Shown piece after piece: positions 1 to 12,189 of a stretch of 64,000 nucleotides of DNA. Positions within the stretch are counted from its first letter, which is position 1. The number at the start of each line of letters is the position of its first letter. The notes below the pieces were generated by a model, which was not told where the DNA came from, did not search any database, and saw only the letters and a program-made list of their open reading frames with translations. Source of the DNA: Tenrec ecaudatus (taxonomy: Eukaryota > Chordata > Mammalia > Afrosoricida > Tenrecidae); assembly GCF_050624435.1 (NCBI RefSeq), contig NC_134536.1, forward strand, positions 51,185,258 through 51,249,257, given 5' to 3'. Made by a program: the position numbers and the translations under genes.

Positions 1-649
1 TGGTGAAGAAAGCTGATGGTGTGAGGCTATCAAAAGATATAACGAATGGGGTCTTAAAGGCTTAAAGATAATCAAGCTTCCATCTAGCTGAGAAGCAACA
101 AAGCCCTATGGAAGAAGCACACCAACTGGTGTGATCATGACGTGTTGATGGGATCAGGTATCATGCATCAAAGAACAATAAATCATATCATTGTGAATGA
201 GGGAGAATGCAGAGTGTGGACCCACAGCCCATCTGTTGGCAACTAGAAATCCCCTTCCAGAAGGGTCACAGGGAGGAGAGATCTAGTCAGGATGCAGTGT
301 AGCTACGATACAACTTTCCTCCTGTTCCTAAATGCTCCCTCCCCCTCCCTCTATCATGATCCCCATTCTTCCTTACAAATCTGGCTAGACCAGAGGATAT
401 ACACTGGTACATATAGGAACTGGAAACACAGGGAATTCAGGATGGATGATCCCTTCGGGACCAGTGGTGAGAGTGGTGATACCGGGAGGGTAGAGGCGAT
501 ACCGGGAGGGTAGAAGGTTGGGTAGAAAGGGGGAACGAGTAAAAGAGATCTACATATAAACCCCTCCCTGAGGGAAGGACAACAGAAAAGTGGGTGATGA
601 GAGAGGTCGGGCAGTGTAAGACATGACAAAATAATAATAATTCATAAAT

Positions 650-1277
650 TGTTAGGGGAAGCCAGCCCCTAACACATCATTACGGGTCCGGTAGGCACAA
701 TTGTACAGCGATAATAAGTAAAGATCATAGTAAAGTCATAGAGAGCATGAGAGATAGAAATATTGAAATAAATGGGAGTCAAACATAATTCATGGTAGCA
801 TGCTCACCTCTGCCCCACTCGATGGTCCACGTGGAGGGAGAGAGAGAGTTTAATGGTAGCCCCGGCCCCTTTTATATTCTTTGGGGACATGCAAGCCCCC
901 TAATTACAGGTGAGGACATACGTCACAGGAAGGGGCTGTACTATAGGTAATACAGTAATCAGAAGGGGTGGTCTAGGGACATACACGTAATAGGAATGGG
1001 AGGGATTGGGGTTATACATGTGACAAGATGGGCAGATCCTAGGTTCAGGATGGAGGCCTAACTTTGATCTATTCCCTAGATCTCCATAGGAACCATTAAC
1101 AGTAGGGTGTGAATGCTTGGTCTCAGGCCTCAAGGAGGAATAGTTTATTGTCCCCAGTAGCAGGGAGTGAGGCCTGCCATATAGTCTGGTTGACTAACTG
1201 CCCTAGAGGCCTATCCTGTAGTCTGGTGACTAACTACCCTGGGGAGGATGTCTGTAAGCGTTTGACCTCTACCCACA
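650..1277 (-). mobile_element. Solo LTR, ERV2-like, with 6-bp target duplication
   Basis: A 628-bp solo LTR in minus orientation, bounded by TG (650-651) and CA (1276-1277). It is flanked by a perfect 6-bp direct repeat ATAAAT at 644-649 and 1278-1283. It interrupts the L1 3' UTR, whose sequence continues without loss across the insertion. On the minus strand there is a TATAAAA box at 876-870 and an ATTAAA at 854-849. A second copy of the same family lies at 59672-60421, also with a 6-bp duplication. Six-base duplications are typical of class II (beta-like) endogenous retroviruses. No internal retroviral genes are present, so only the LTR remains after recombination. Confidence 0.8.
870..876 (-). 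promoter_or_regulatory. TATA box of the solo LTR
   Basis: TATAAAA on the minus strand, followed about 22 bases downstream by ATTAAA (854-849). The second family member has TATAAG at 60153-60158 and AATAAA at 60170-60175, so the arrangement is shared. It is the expected core promoter and poly-A signal of an LTR. Activity is unknown. Confidence 0.5.
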
Positions 1278-1504
1278 ATAAATTATCAAGGGTGCATGAG
1301 AGAGGGGTGGGTGGGGAGGGAGGGAAAAATGAGAAGCTGAAACCAAGGGCTCAAGTAGAAAGCAAATGTTTGAGAATCATGATGGCAACAGATGAACAAA
1401 CATGCTTGACACAATGGATGGATGAATGGATTGTGGTGAGTTGTATGAGCCCCCAGTAAAATGATTGTTTTAAAAAGAGAAAGACAAAAGACTAGTTGTA
1501 TTAC

Positions 1505-2405
1505 TTGAATCTGCTGCATAAAATCTCTCAAGCGGCTATAGTGCACCTCACTGAAGCCATACGTGATAGTTATTTTATGTTGTGCCAACATGCCAACTGT
1601 AAAAAGATCTGGGTAGAGATTAGCCTGTCTATCAAGCCACAGCCTGATGCCTTCCCGTGGAGGTACAAGTGAGATACAGAGCTCTCTGGAGGCCAGCCTC
1701 TCTCCCTGCCTTGACCTCCCTTTGTTGCTGACCCTGAGAGCTGCCAGAGTCCGGTGATGCTTCCACTGGCATTGGATTCACATGACTTTGCACCCAGTGG
1801 TCTGTGATCTTCCTGGACTCTGCACTATTACACGTGACTGTGTGAGCTTGAAGAGGAACGTACGGACTATTAACTGGCATGTGGACTTGCGCTATACCAG
1901 GGTAGGTTTTCTTGATTTATAATTACTTCTTGATATAAAGGTCTTTATTACACATTTGTGTGAGTCATTAGATTTGTTTCATTAGTCAACCAGCCTAGCA
2001 CACCATGGCATTTTCCATTGCCTCATATGAATGTGAAAGTTGTACGTTGAAGAAGAAAGAACAATACATTTGATTTGTGGTGCCGAAGGAGAATATTGAA
2101 AGTACCATAGACTGCTGACAGAACAAGCCAATCTGTCTTTGAAGAAGTACAGCCAGAGTGCTCTCTGTAGGCAAGGATGGCAAGATGTCTTACATACTTT
2201 AGACATATTGTCAGGAGAGATTTTTCCCTGGAGAAGGACATCCTGCTTGGAAATTGGAGGGGCAGCAGTGGACAAGAGGAAGGCCCTCAAAAAGATGGGT
2301 TAACACTGTGGCTGCAACAACGGACTCAGCATAGGAATGGTTGTGAGAACGAGGCTGCAGGGTCAGGCGGTGCTTCCTTCTTTTATGTAGAGGGTCACTA
2401 TGGTT
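1505..2405 (+). mobile_element. RTE/BovB-like LINE, 3' part, split by an LTR
   Basis: Plus-strand fragment of the RTE LINE. Residual similarity begins at 'aatctgctgca' near 1507, is broken by an LTR (about 1562-2002), and resumes at 'ccatggcattttcc'. It then runs through the end of the reverse-transcriptase ORF and the 3' tail ('ttgtcaggagaga...gaaggacatcctgctt', 'gtggctgcaac', 'agggtcactatg'). The reading frame is disrupted. It is one of about ten RTE pieces in the window. Confidence 0.75.
1562..2002 (-). mobile_element. MaLR-like LTR inserted in RTE
   Basis: Minus-orientation copy of the LTR family also seen at 23499-23989, 51731-52176 and 59265-60452. Reading the minus strand from 2002, the landmarks are a '...tgtgctag..ggttgactaatgaaac' start, 'tttatatcaa', 'aagtccacatgcc' and a region resembling 'cagagagctctg'. 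It ends close to 1562. The two RTE halves on either side belong to adjacent parts of the element, which supports insertion. Exact ends and target duplication are not clear. Confidence 0.6.
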
Positions 2406-2493
2406 TGGGAACACCTAGATGGCATTTAAGAACAACATTTCAAAAAAAATCTGAAAATCAACTAGTTAAAAGTTCACCTAATGTTTAGGTTAT

Positions 2494-2700
2494 TAAACTA
2501 AACCCATTATTGTCAGGTAGATTCCGACTCATAATGAAACTATAGGACTAATTTGAACAACTCCACAGGGTCCCTGAGCCTGTAAATTCTTAAGAGAGAA
2601 TCCTACCACTTCTTTCTCCTACGGAGAAATTGTGTGTTCTAAGCAACAGATGTTTCATTAACAGCACCGTGCTTATCCACAGCTACCTGGGGCTTCTTGG
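2494..2700 (-). mobile_element. AfroSINE
   Basis: Minus-strand AfroSINE. The landmark 'aaacccattattgtcagg' corresponds to the complement of the 3' tail. It is followed by the 'tagattccgactcataatgaaactataggac' region, 'ctccacagggt', and the tRNA-derived head near 2690 ('ctacctggggcttctt'). It is moderately diverged and abuts the preceding RTE end. Confidence 0.7.
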
Positions 2701-4329
2701 TTAGGTTACAATACATAGCTGTTTATTGTTCTAATGAGAAATTCAGGTCATTGGACTGATTAAACAAAATCTCTTTGCCTTCTTGATTAATAATTTTTCT
2801 AAGAAGTCTAGGAAGAAGTGAACGGAGGCAAGTAATCTTCGGTTTTTAAAAGAGCCTGCTCTTTCCCTGAGAAAAGAGCAACAGAGGTGACGTAATTAGT
2901 GTCACACTTCGTATAGCTGATGATGGTGATGTCACAAGAAATTCCCCATGTGAACAGCATGTTTGACTTTCAATATTCCATTGGAAATTCTGGACATAAT
3001 ATATAAATTATATTTCCAACGGTATCTCATTTAGAATTCCTTGGTACCAAAATTCAATAATAAAGTATATCTCACTTAGAACCAGACTGTGTAATTTTGT
3101 TTAGCTTCCACCACGCCAGTCCCCCCAACACACACACCTTTTTCTTCATCTTGTGTTTGCGATCTGTCTGTTATTTGGAAGACAGTGGCAGGTGTAAGGT
3201 CATCATTTTGCAGCAGACCTTTCTGCAGTGACATGTACGGTACACCACATGAAGCACTGTCTGCAGGGATCTAGGTAGAGTGTCATCCTTATTACCTGCT
3301 CCCTGAAGGATTTAGTTTTAAAGAAGAAATGAATCTGAGACCTGATGAAGTTTGTTACATCAACAATACTTGATTTACTTTGGCAAGAGCAATATCATAG
3401 TTTCTCCTTTGAACCCCAAACATTAGGAACATGCAGCATTTGCATTTCTATAACATTTTCTGAAATATCGCTTCCTCCAGCGAGACTTGGTTTTTTTTTT
3501 TCTTCATCTGCCCGTCTACATAATTGCTTGTTGGGATTTTTCCCCTCGCTCTTTCTTTCTATTAACTTTGAAGATATTTCAGATGAAAAAGTAATTGACA
3601 TTTACTCCCACAGTAGTTTTTCAGAGACTAATGACTAACGGCACAGACGGAATATGTGCTTTGCGCTAATGTTTCCAAGATGTATTTCAATATAATTTTT
3701 CATTAGTTTTACTAGTGCAATTATTATGATTACACTCACAGAACTGATCCAGGGTTCCTTCTGGCACAGATCCTTCTGCACAGGTTTTCCTAAAGTGCAC
3801 TTCAGAGTTCTCCGGGACTGCTGCAAAGGATGAACATGAGCAGTGACCTTTTAAAATTCTGTCAGCTAGTTTCCCAGTTCTCATCGTGTTTTCACATTTT
3901 TAAACTTTTATTCTCCAAAACCAACATGTTACTGAGAATTCATATATTAAAAAAATAAAGTCCAATAACCTTAGGAAGTAAAAATATTGTGAAAAAATAA
4001 GGGTGTCTTATCTTACAGTTATGCCCTTATTGAACCGTCAAAACAGCATTTCTATTTTATTCAGAATTATTGTCTTCTTTCTGGAATGCAAATAAAAGTA
4101 ATTTACAACCTCTTTAGATACAGAGACAATGATTATTTGAGTTGTCTTCATTGATCTATGAAATACAAATGTTTGTATGTGTATGTGCCATGTGCATATA
4201 AATTTACACATGCCTTTATTGCAAATTAGAGACACATAACCTTAAAGCTAAGGAGGTTCCGCAGCCCTCCCTATTAACTATGTAAATAAATGAGTTTATC
4301 AGACTCAGCTGGCTACTTAGACTCTGCTG
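2701..4329. other. No recognisable feature (AT-rich)
   Basis: About 1.6 kb without a repeat or gene I can name. It contains a T-run at 3490-3501. Short open frames at 3345-3638 and 3635-3884 lack any recognisable domain and sit in AT-rich sequence. Confidence 0.5.
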
Positions 4330-4565
4330 CGGTTGGGTGTCACGAGTTGGTTGTGACTCGTAGCGAGCCTATGTACAACACGACAACACACTGCTCGGTC
4401 CTGTGCCAGCCTCACGCTTGTTCTTATGTTGGAGTACATTGATACAGCTGCCGTGTTGATTCATCTTGTCAAAGATCTTCCTTTTTTCACTCCCCCTTCA
4501 CTTTACCAAGCATGATGTCCTGTTCCAGGGACTGCTTTCTCCTGACAGCATGTCCAAAGTAGGTG
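4330..4565 (-). mobile_element. RTE LINE 3' end
   Basis: Minus-strand RTE tail. 'gttgggtgtcacgagttgg' and 'gtacaacacgacaac' mark the 3' terminus, followed by the complement of the '...catcatgcttggtaaagt...' segment (4505-4515) and 'atgtccaaagta' at 4550-4561. It is truncated upstream. Confidence 0.75.
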
Positions 4566-4884
4566 GGATGAAGTCACCGAAAAAGTCCACATATGGGTGT
4601 TGTTGGGAAGAATAGGTTAGCATACTCCCTGGACATCGCCCAGTCGATGACTGTAAACCTGGCATGCTTCTTGCTAGTAGTTACTAAAAGTATTCGGGCA
4701 ACAATGGATATTATTATTATTATTTGATTTACTGATACAGTTTCCCGTGGTTTCACAGAAATTCTTTCCAGGTAGAATACTCACACCAGGAGCATCAAAG
4801 AGAGGCTCATAAAGAGAGAATAGAGGTCAGTTGGTTGCCCAGTAATTCTTAATTTCTTTGATTACAATTATTGAGGCTTTATTG

Positions 4885-5095
4885 ACCTAACTCACTCAAT
4901 GACATTAAGTTGATTCTGAATCATAGCAGCCCCAGAAGTCCTAGTAAAACTCCCCACATGGGTTTCCCAGTCCATACATCTTTACTGTAGCAGAAAACCT
5001 CACGTTTTTCCCATGGGATGTTTGGTGGGATTTCACCGTTAGCCTTGTGGGTGGGAGCCCAACTCCTAATGCACTACATTAACTGGGCCCCTTTC
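4885..5095 (-). mobile_element. AfroSINE
   Basis: Minus-strand AfroSINE from 'actcactcaatgacattaag' to 'ctacattaactgggcccc'. The central words 'tagcagccccagaa' and 'cccacatgggtttcc' match the family. It is diverged. Confidence 0.7.
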
Positions 5096-6019
5096 CTTTA
5101 CTGAACTGTGAACCATCCCAAATGACTTTTTTAAATTAAACCATCTTAAACGGACTTCACAAATGTGGTGGACAATTTCACACTTTTAAATGAAATTTTT
5201 GATGTCCCCATGATGATTCAGATAATAGAATACAGAAGATTCTCTGTGGAATCTTCTCCAAATGGACCCAGTTGCTGACAATTGGTGTCCATTGACGTTA
5301 GACCATCACTCTCATCTCTGTCTCTGTTTTCACATGGTATTTATATGCTCTTCTCTCTGTGCATAATATCAAAGATATTGTTTTATGATTTGTGTATTTT
5401 TTGGAGTCACCTTTCTTTGTAATGAGTAAAAGTATGGTTGTCTCCCAGTCAATTGGCCAGGTAGCTGTCTTCCAAATTTCTTGCCATAGACAGGTAAAAA
5501 CTTGAAGGGATTCATCAGCTTGTTGGAACATTTAAATTAGTATTCCGTCAATTCCTTGAGCCTTGGTTTTGGCTAATGCCTTCAGTGTAGCTTGGACTTC
5601 TTTCAGTACCATTGGTTTTCTATCATACTTCTTGAAATTGTTGAACATCAACTAGTTCTTTTTTTTATCAACTAGTTCTTTTTGCTAGCGTGATCCAGCT
5701 TATTCTTTACCCTTTCTTTTGATGATTCCTGGATCATATAATATAGAATCTTTTGGTATTGTAACTCGAGTTCTGATTGTTTTGTCCTCAGTGCCTTCAG
5801 TTTAAGATGTGATGAGTACGTTCTGCCTTTTTTGGATTTCTAACAGTAGGTCTCTCCACATTTCATTATAATACTCTACTTTGTTTTGTAAGACTGCATC
5901 TGCTTTCTGGCTCTTTTACCGCATCATTTCTCCCATTTGTCTTAGTTATTTTACAAATAAACGCAAGTTTCAGAGTCTCTTCTGACATCCACCTTGATCT
6001 CTTCTGTCTTTGTAATTAG

Positions 6020-6031
6020 TTTGCTTTCTTT
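6020..6031. repeat. Target-site duplication, left copy
   Basis: The 12-bp word tttgctttcttt abuts the poly-T (6029-6042) that is the A-tail of the minus-strand retrocopy. An identical 12-mer is at 6704-6715. On the minus strand it reads AAAGAAAGCAAA, an A-rich site typical of L1 endonuclease cleavage. Confidence 0.85.
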
Positions 6032-6883
<852 letters not shown>

Positions 6884-7139
6884 CTATTATATGCGCAATT
6901 GATAGTCTGTCTCTTTCACCATTGACCCTTGTACTAATTTTAGATGCTGATATTGAGCTTCTCCATCACCTCTTCTAACAAGTATAGTCTATTTGATTTC
7001 AGCATTTTTTATCTGGAGAATTCCTTGTGTATAGTCCTTTTGTGATGTTGAAAAATAGATATTTCTAATAAAGCAATCACTGGTGTTGCCAAATTTTTTC
7101 ACATGATATTCATTTTCATTTCTGTCGGGACTTGGCCTC

Positions 7140-7355
7140 ACCTGCTTTAGAGGTGCTATCAGGAAAGACCACTCCGTGGAAAAGGACATCATGCTTAGTA
7201 AAGTAGAGGGACAACAAAAAAAGAAGAATTGACAAGGTAGATTGACACAGTAGCTGCAATGGTGGGCACAACTATATAAACAGTGTGGGTGGTGCTTTGT
7301 TCTGTAATATATAGGGTTGCTATGAGTTGAAACTGACTGATGAGCACCTAACAAA
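7140..7355 (+). mobile_element. RTE LINE 3' end
   Basis: Plus-strand RTE terminus. It shows 'ggacatcatgcttagtaaagtag', then 'agattgacacagtagctgcaa' and 'agggttgctatgagttgaaact' and ends at 'gagcacctaacaaaaac'. It lies in opposite orientation to the RTE piece at 5290-7085. Confidence 0.8.
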
Positions 7356-10270
7356 AACAGTTCTAATTATTACTTAGAGAAGAATCTCGAGGTCTACAAA
7401 CATATATGCAAATGTATTATCAGCAACTGTTAATCTATGAGAAAATTAAAAAAAATATTTGCCTCTGCTTTCTCTCAATGTACTCATTCTACTTTCATTA
7501 AATCATTTTCTTATTCTGTTTATTTATAGTTCTTCACTTTCTCTCTTTCCAGATTCAGTCTCCTAAATATTGTTGAACATAAAATCATCACTTATTTTAG
7601 AATTATATTTGCATTTTGTCCATTGCATATAGCATATTTCTGAGACCTGAGGTAATTTGGTGGTTTCACATTCAAATTTCTTTTGTTTATACGCTTTGTG
7701 CCATCTACACAAATTTCATTAAACCTCATTTCACTTTCCGTAGTTGCTTTAATGTTATCCGTGATTTTCTTGTGACTGCGCCACCGGTCTTTCCTCTGTC
7801 TCCATAGTTCTCAGTCTCTGTAGGATTTCATTATGTTTCCAATTTCACTATTTAAAGAACTCCATAGTTTGGCTTTCGTATTCATTAATTCTTGTGTGTT
7901 TCCTCAAACTTCAAAGAAGAATCAAAATGCCTCTGAAAGTTTGAGTTGTGTTCTAAAGGTGGACATTTCCTAAATGTGATGCGCTTCCTTTGTACTCAGC
8001 TAGACATGAACCATTTTCCTGAAAGATAATGGCTTTTTATCTTGACCCAAACTAGGCAGCCTTTAGAAGTGACTTTTCCAAAGGAAATAGCTAGCTCAGT
8101 ATATTTGAGTCACTTGGAAATAATATTAAAGGAAACATTATTAAGTACAAATTTGAAAGACTACTATCTTGATTCACAGTGAGGAAATACAAGTGTTAAT
8201 CATTAAAGGAGATGAAAATTAGTGAATAGAGTTTTGTGTATTTGTAACTAGAGCTGAAATGAGTAATTTATAAACTGGAGGTAGTTATTTAATTAGTATC
8301 AACCAAAATAAAAGCAGTTTTCTAAATAGGGGCTACAACAATTTAGGCAGCAAAGAAGCTTATTACAATAATATTTATATATGTGTGTATATACAAACCA
8401 GCTTTTTATAAAGAAAAACACAACAGAATAATTGAGTTTAACAACAAATAAAGAACTCACACTAAAATTAAGTTAAAATTCCTCTTCCTTCTCTGTATAA
8501 ACCATTAAACACTAGGAAAAGTTAGTAAGTAAAAATTTAAGAAGTGTATGTCTTAGAAGTGAGAAGTTTTTAATGAAAAGATTGACATTCATATATATGG
8601 GCTAAGTTATTCCTATCCTCTTTAATTTTTAGAGAGGTAGAAAACATATGTAATTTCTACTAAATATTTAAAATTAAGGTTTGTCAACCTCACAAAAGAA
8701 AAACATAATTTTCATGGTAAAATCTCTTAATCCTTTTATTGTTCAGATTATGTTATTGGAAGTAAAGTTTATTATTTAACATTATTATTATTGTTTTTCA
8801 ATATGGTTCTCTTGTAACAAATCATCTAACTTAAGAGGTAGTTAATATGCATGTGTGAGACTGTGTGTTTTTCTGTGTGTGTGTATGAGTGTGTCTGTGT
8901 GATTTGGGACATGGGCTTTTATTATTATTTTCTTATTTTTCCTTCAATAATATTAATGTGATGCCACTGGGAAATTTTAACTCCTCAGTCTTCCCGTAAC
9001 AATTTGAAAGAAAATCCAGTCACTGACCTGGAGGTGAAAACCTCTGCTTCCTGTCTTCTAAAACCTTTGATCTATCCAGCACAATAACAATATTATTTTT
9101 GACAGAGATACAATGAATTTCAAATCTGGTCCCTGTAGACCATTTATAACTATAAGCAATCCACACAGCTGTCTTCTTCTGTGTTTAGAAATCCTTCGGG
9201 GCAAACTTCTTCCTGTATCTCTATTTCACTAGAATAGAAGGCAGAGTGAATAACAATTTCTTTAAAAATGGTTTGTCCCTAGACACATGTAACCATATTC
9301 AAAGAAGACTTTGCTAGAAAAGTGAAACTCATTCACGATCAATTGCCCCTTTTCCGGCAAGTAAATTAATTTGGTATTGCACTGATAGACCGTTGCTGGA
9401 TGAGGCAGTGAGTATGCTGCTTGACTATTCTGTGATTTAACCTGAGAAATCTTCATAGAGAATACAGTCATGGAACTCTAAACAAGAAAGAAAATGCTAT
9501 GAATACATTTGGATTCTTTTACAAGAAGGAAAACATGCTATACTGAAAGACAGCATCTTTTGTTTTTTGTCATTTCCCAGAATCCAGTGACTTCAGCAGT
9601 AAGCTTGGTTGGAGGATAAAGCGTTCTTTCTACTGAAACAATAGCTCTCACAGTTCAATGACAGAGTGCCAAAGAGAGGGGGGCGGGTGGGGCTTCATGA
9701 TCTCCAGCAGTTAATGCTATACTTTTATCATTGGCTCTCTCGTATAATCATAGGTGTGCTTACAAAAGCAGGTGGCAGAGTAAAGACCCACGACTTGAAC
9801 TCAAAGGAACGAATGTCTTTGGTGGGAATTTTACTATAACAGTCTCATGATGCTTCTTACTTTAGGAATAAAGTTCTCGTTTAAAGGTTGCATTTTTAAT
9901 GTTGCATCTGGAATATAAGTAATGGCCTTCAACATTTTTCCTCCATCTAAATTGTCATTTTAACTTTTTTACGATAATAATTATTAAAAAGCACATTGAG
10001 GAGCCATCATGTGTAAAATTAGCTTAGAATACCACAAGTATCAAAACCTATCACCTAAATTGAGAGCTGAATTAAAGAAGGCAAATTTAGGGAATTTCAA
10101 CAAAGCCATGCTCAGAAAAAGTATAGATTCACTCTTCTAGAAATTTAGTTGCCAACTTTAATAATATCGTTATTCTTTTTGATGGAAACATGCTATAATT
10201 GTTATTTTTTTAAAAGCGTACAACTTACTTGAATCACTCACTATTTTTCAAGTACCTTTATTACTGTTAA
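7356..10270. other. No recognisable gene; AT-rich
   Basis: About 2.9 kb of AT-rich sequence. A TG-rich stretch lies at about 8850-8903 (imperfect tgtgtg with interruptions). The region 7560-7900 has a faint old-L1 flavour that I cannot confirm. No domain-bearing open frame is present. Confidence 0.5.
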
Positions 10271-10382
10271 GCAATGCTGCTGGTCACTGGGAGTCAGAAT
10301 TGACTCAGTGGCAATGAATTTTGACTCTGTGATATTGCTGTTATATTATACATATAATCAAAGCAGTTCACCAGGTACTGTG

Positions 10383-10612
10383 CCAACAACAGCAACAAAC
10401 ACTCTCTGCCATCGAGTCCATGCCAATTCATATATGATTCTAATTTATGGTGCCCTAATTTGTGTCAGAGCAGAACAGTATTCATCTGGTTTTCAATGAC
10501 TGACTTTTTAGAAGTCAATTGCTACGATTTTCTTGCAACCATCAATAACTGACCTCAAACTTGCAACCTTTTGCTTATCACTCAAGTAACTTAACTATTT
10601 GCACCACCAAGA
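10383..10612 (-). mobile_element. AfroSINE-related SINE, older subfamily
   Basis: Minus-strand copy from 'acaacagcaacaaacactctctgccatcgagtcc' to 'tgcaccaccaagag'. It contains the 'gtcagagcagaacagtattcatctggttttcaatg' segment seen in the longer-bodied afrotherian SINE variant. A short plus-strand AfroSINE tail is just upstream at 10275-10325 ('gagtcagaattgactcagtgg'). Confidence 0.65.
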
Positions 10613-10811
10613 GACGATAGATGCATTTATACAATTTTCATAAGATAGTATTCCTTGGCTAAATCTTCTATACAACATTGCACTGACCAGATCTGATTCA
10701 CAAGATATCTTTGAGGTGGTGTAAAATAAGGATTTTACACTGCGGTCTAAGGTGTTCCTATACCAAGTCATGGTATTTTCCAGCACAACATAAGTATGTG
10801 AAAGCTAGGCA

Positions 10812-11925
10812 TTGAATAAGGGAGAACAAAGAAGAATTGATGTATTTGAATTAATTGTTATGTTTGAATTATTGAAAGTACCATGGACTTCCAGAAGAAT
10901 TAACAAATCTGAATTAAAAGAAATATTACCACAATGGTACTTAGAGGCAAGGATGGTGAGACCTCATCACATACACTTTGGACACATTATCAAGCATGAC
11001 CAATTCACTGGGGAGGAGGTGGGAAAAGGGGGGGGGGAGAGGATGAATATAAGGGAGAAAAGAGAAGCGGGGGCATGGGGCACTAACCCACCCAAAGGGA
11101 GGGTATTGTTTATGTACCCACAGGGAAAGAGAAACCAGACTTCAAGCCAGTGCCTCAAGGTGTGAATGCAACATTCTGGCGTGGAGTAGGGAACCAGTGG
11201 AGAGGTCTGGGAGGCTGGCCCCAGCACTAAATATAAAGTGGATGCCTGCCCCTCACCCCAGAAGAATTTGTTTCAAAGGGCGACATTGACTCTGTAGCTC
11301 TGGGAGAGGAACATATCTGATCAGAGCACATGGGAGCAGATGAAGGGGGAGGAGGAGAGAGTGGAGCATAGCCTGGCCCACCAGGCCATGAGGATGATGT
11401 TCCTGATTAGGTCAGCCAGTCCACAGAAAGGACAACATGGCTGGCCCCACTATGAGACATGATGCCCCTCACTGACCCATGGCCCTACAGGGGACAGCAC
11501 CAGAGACACAGTGTGTGAATTGCACCTGACCTGATCCCACCACACTGAGGCAAAGCACTGGAGGAGTGCAGTGGAACAGCAAGGGAATGGAGAGGCAAGG
11601 TCCCCAGGGAATGCTGAAAGTGGACTTTGGGGCCAGGGCACGGTGCCCCAACAGACTGGACTGGAAAACACTCCTAAAGGCCAACAAACGATCCTTGAAC
11701 TAAAAAAAAAAGTGACCAGTTCCTGCAAAAGAACATGCTTGGGATAGTAGAGAGGCAGTAAAAAAAGAGAAGCACACCAGTAAATGGATTGCTGCAGTGA
11801 CTGCTAAAATGGGCCCAAACATACACCACTTGTAGGGATGGCACAGGTCTGGGCAGTTTACATTCTGTTGGACATAGGGTTGCTATGAGTAAGAAACAAC
11901 TGGACGCAATCTCACAAAACAACAG
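10812..11925 (+). mobile_element. RTE LINE 3' part, split by an L1 UTR piece
   Basis: The RTE runs from 'gaagaattgatgtatttgaatt' (10831) to 'caagcatgaccaattcactgg' (about 11012). It resumes at 11712 ('tgaccagttcctgcaaaagaacatgctt') and ends at 'agggttgctatgagtaagaaac' and 'acaaaacaacag' near 11925. The sequence either side of the insert is continuous RTE. Confidence 0.75.
11013..11711 (+). mobile_element. L1 3' UTR segment with its own A-tail
   Basis: About 700 bases of mid 3' UTR of the afrotherian L1. It is alignable by eye with 18128-18475 (for example 'ctacaggggacagcac' versus 'ctacatgggacaacac'). It stops at 'gatccttgaactaa' in an A-run (11702-11711). Flanking words tgaccaattcactg (10997) and tgaccagttcctgc (11713) look like a diverged target duplication. 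It is inserted into an RTE 3' end. Confidence 0.6.
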
Positions 11926-11928
11926 TAA

Positions 11929-12103
11929 GCCATTATCATCAAGCTCAATCTCACTCATCATGACTCTACATATTGTTTCCTAGACTGTAAAACTTCATGG
12001 GGCAAATAGCCTCATTTTTCTCTCCTGTAGATTTTGGAGGGTTTGGACCATTGATACTGCAGCTGGCAGTCCAAAGCTTACCTTACAGTGCCAACAAGGC
12101 CCT
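11929..12103 (-). mobile_element. AfroSINE, partial
   Basis: Minus-strand AfroSINE with 'tcatcaagctcaatctcactcatcatgactct' and 'aaacttcatggggcaa' and a head at 'acagtgccaacaaggccc'. It is diverged and directly follows the RTE tail, a common RTE-SINE tail-joining arrangement in this window. Confidence 0.6.
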
Positions 12104-12189
12104 TTATGAAAATGTAATACACACTCTAAAGACAAGGGAAAAAATCAAAACCACTATCTTTTAAAGTGATTCATTTATTCTCTTTGTAA

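Larger units (their letters stand above)
1..1480 (+). mobile_element. L1 3' UTR tail (afrotherian type), interrupted
   Basis: This is the terminal part of an L1 3' UTR in plus orientation. It starts mid-UTR at the window edge with the same words seen at 18992 in the long L1 (gaagaaagctgatggtg) and ends at the typical 'cccccagtaaaatgatt' followed by an A-rich tail near 1460-1480. The UTR is continuous up to about 649 and resumes at 1278, because an LTR has been inserted between. A 20-bp tandem duplication (unit beginning 'gataccgggag') lies at 478-517. The short open frames here are not genes. The family assignment rests on similarity to other copies in this window and on remembered afrotherian L1 UTR sequence. 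Confidence 0.75.

Noticed and set aside
1109-1459. 116-codon frame
   Set aside because: It runs from the solo LTR into the L1 3' UTR with no domain; both are non-coding.
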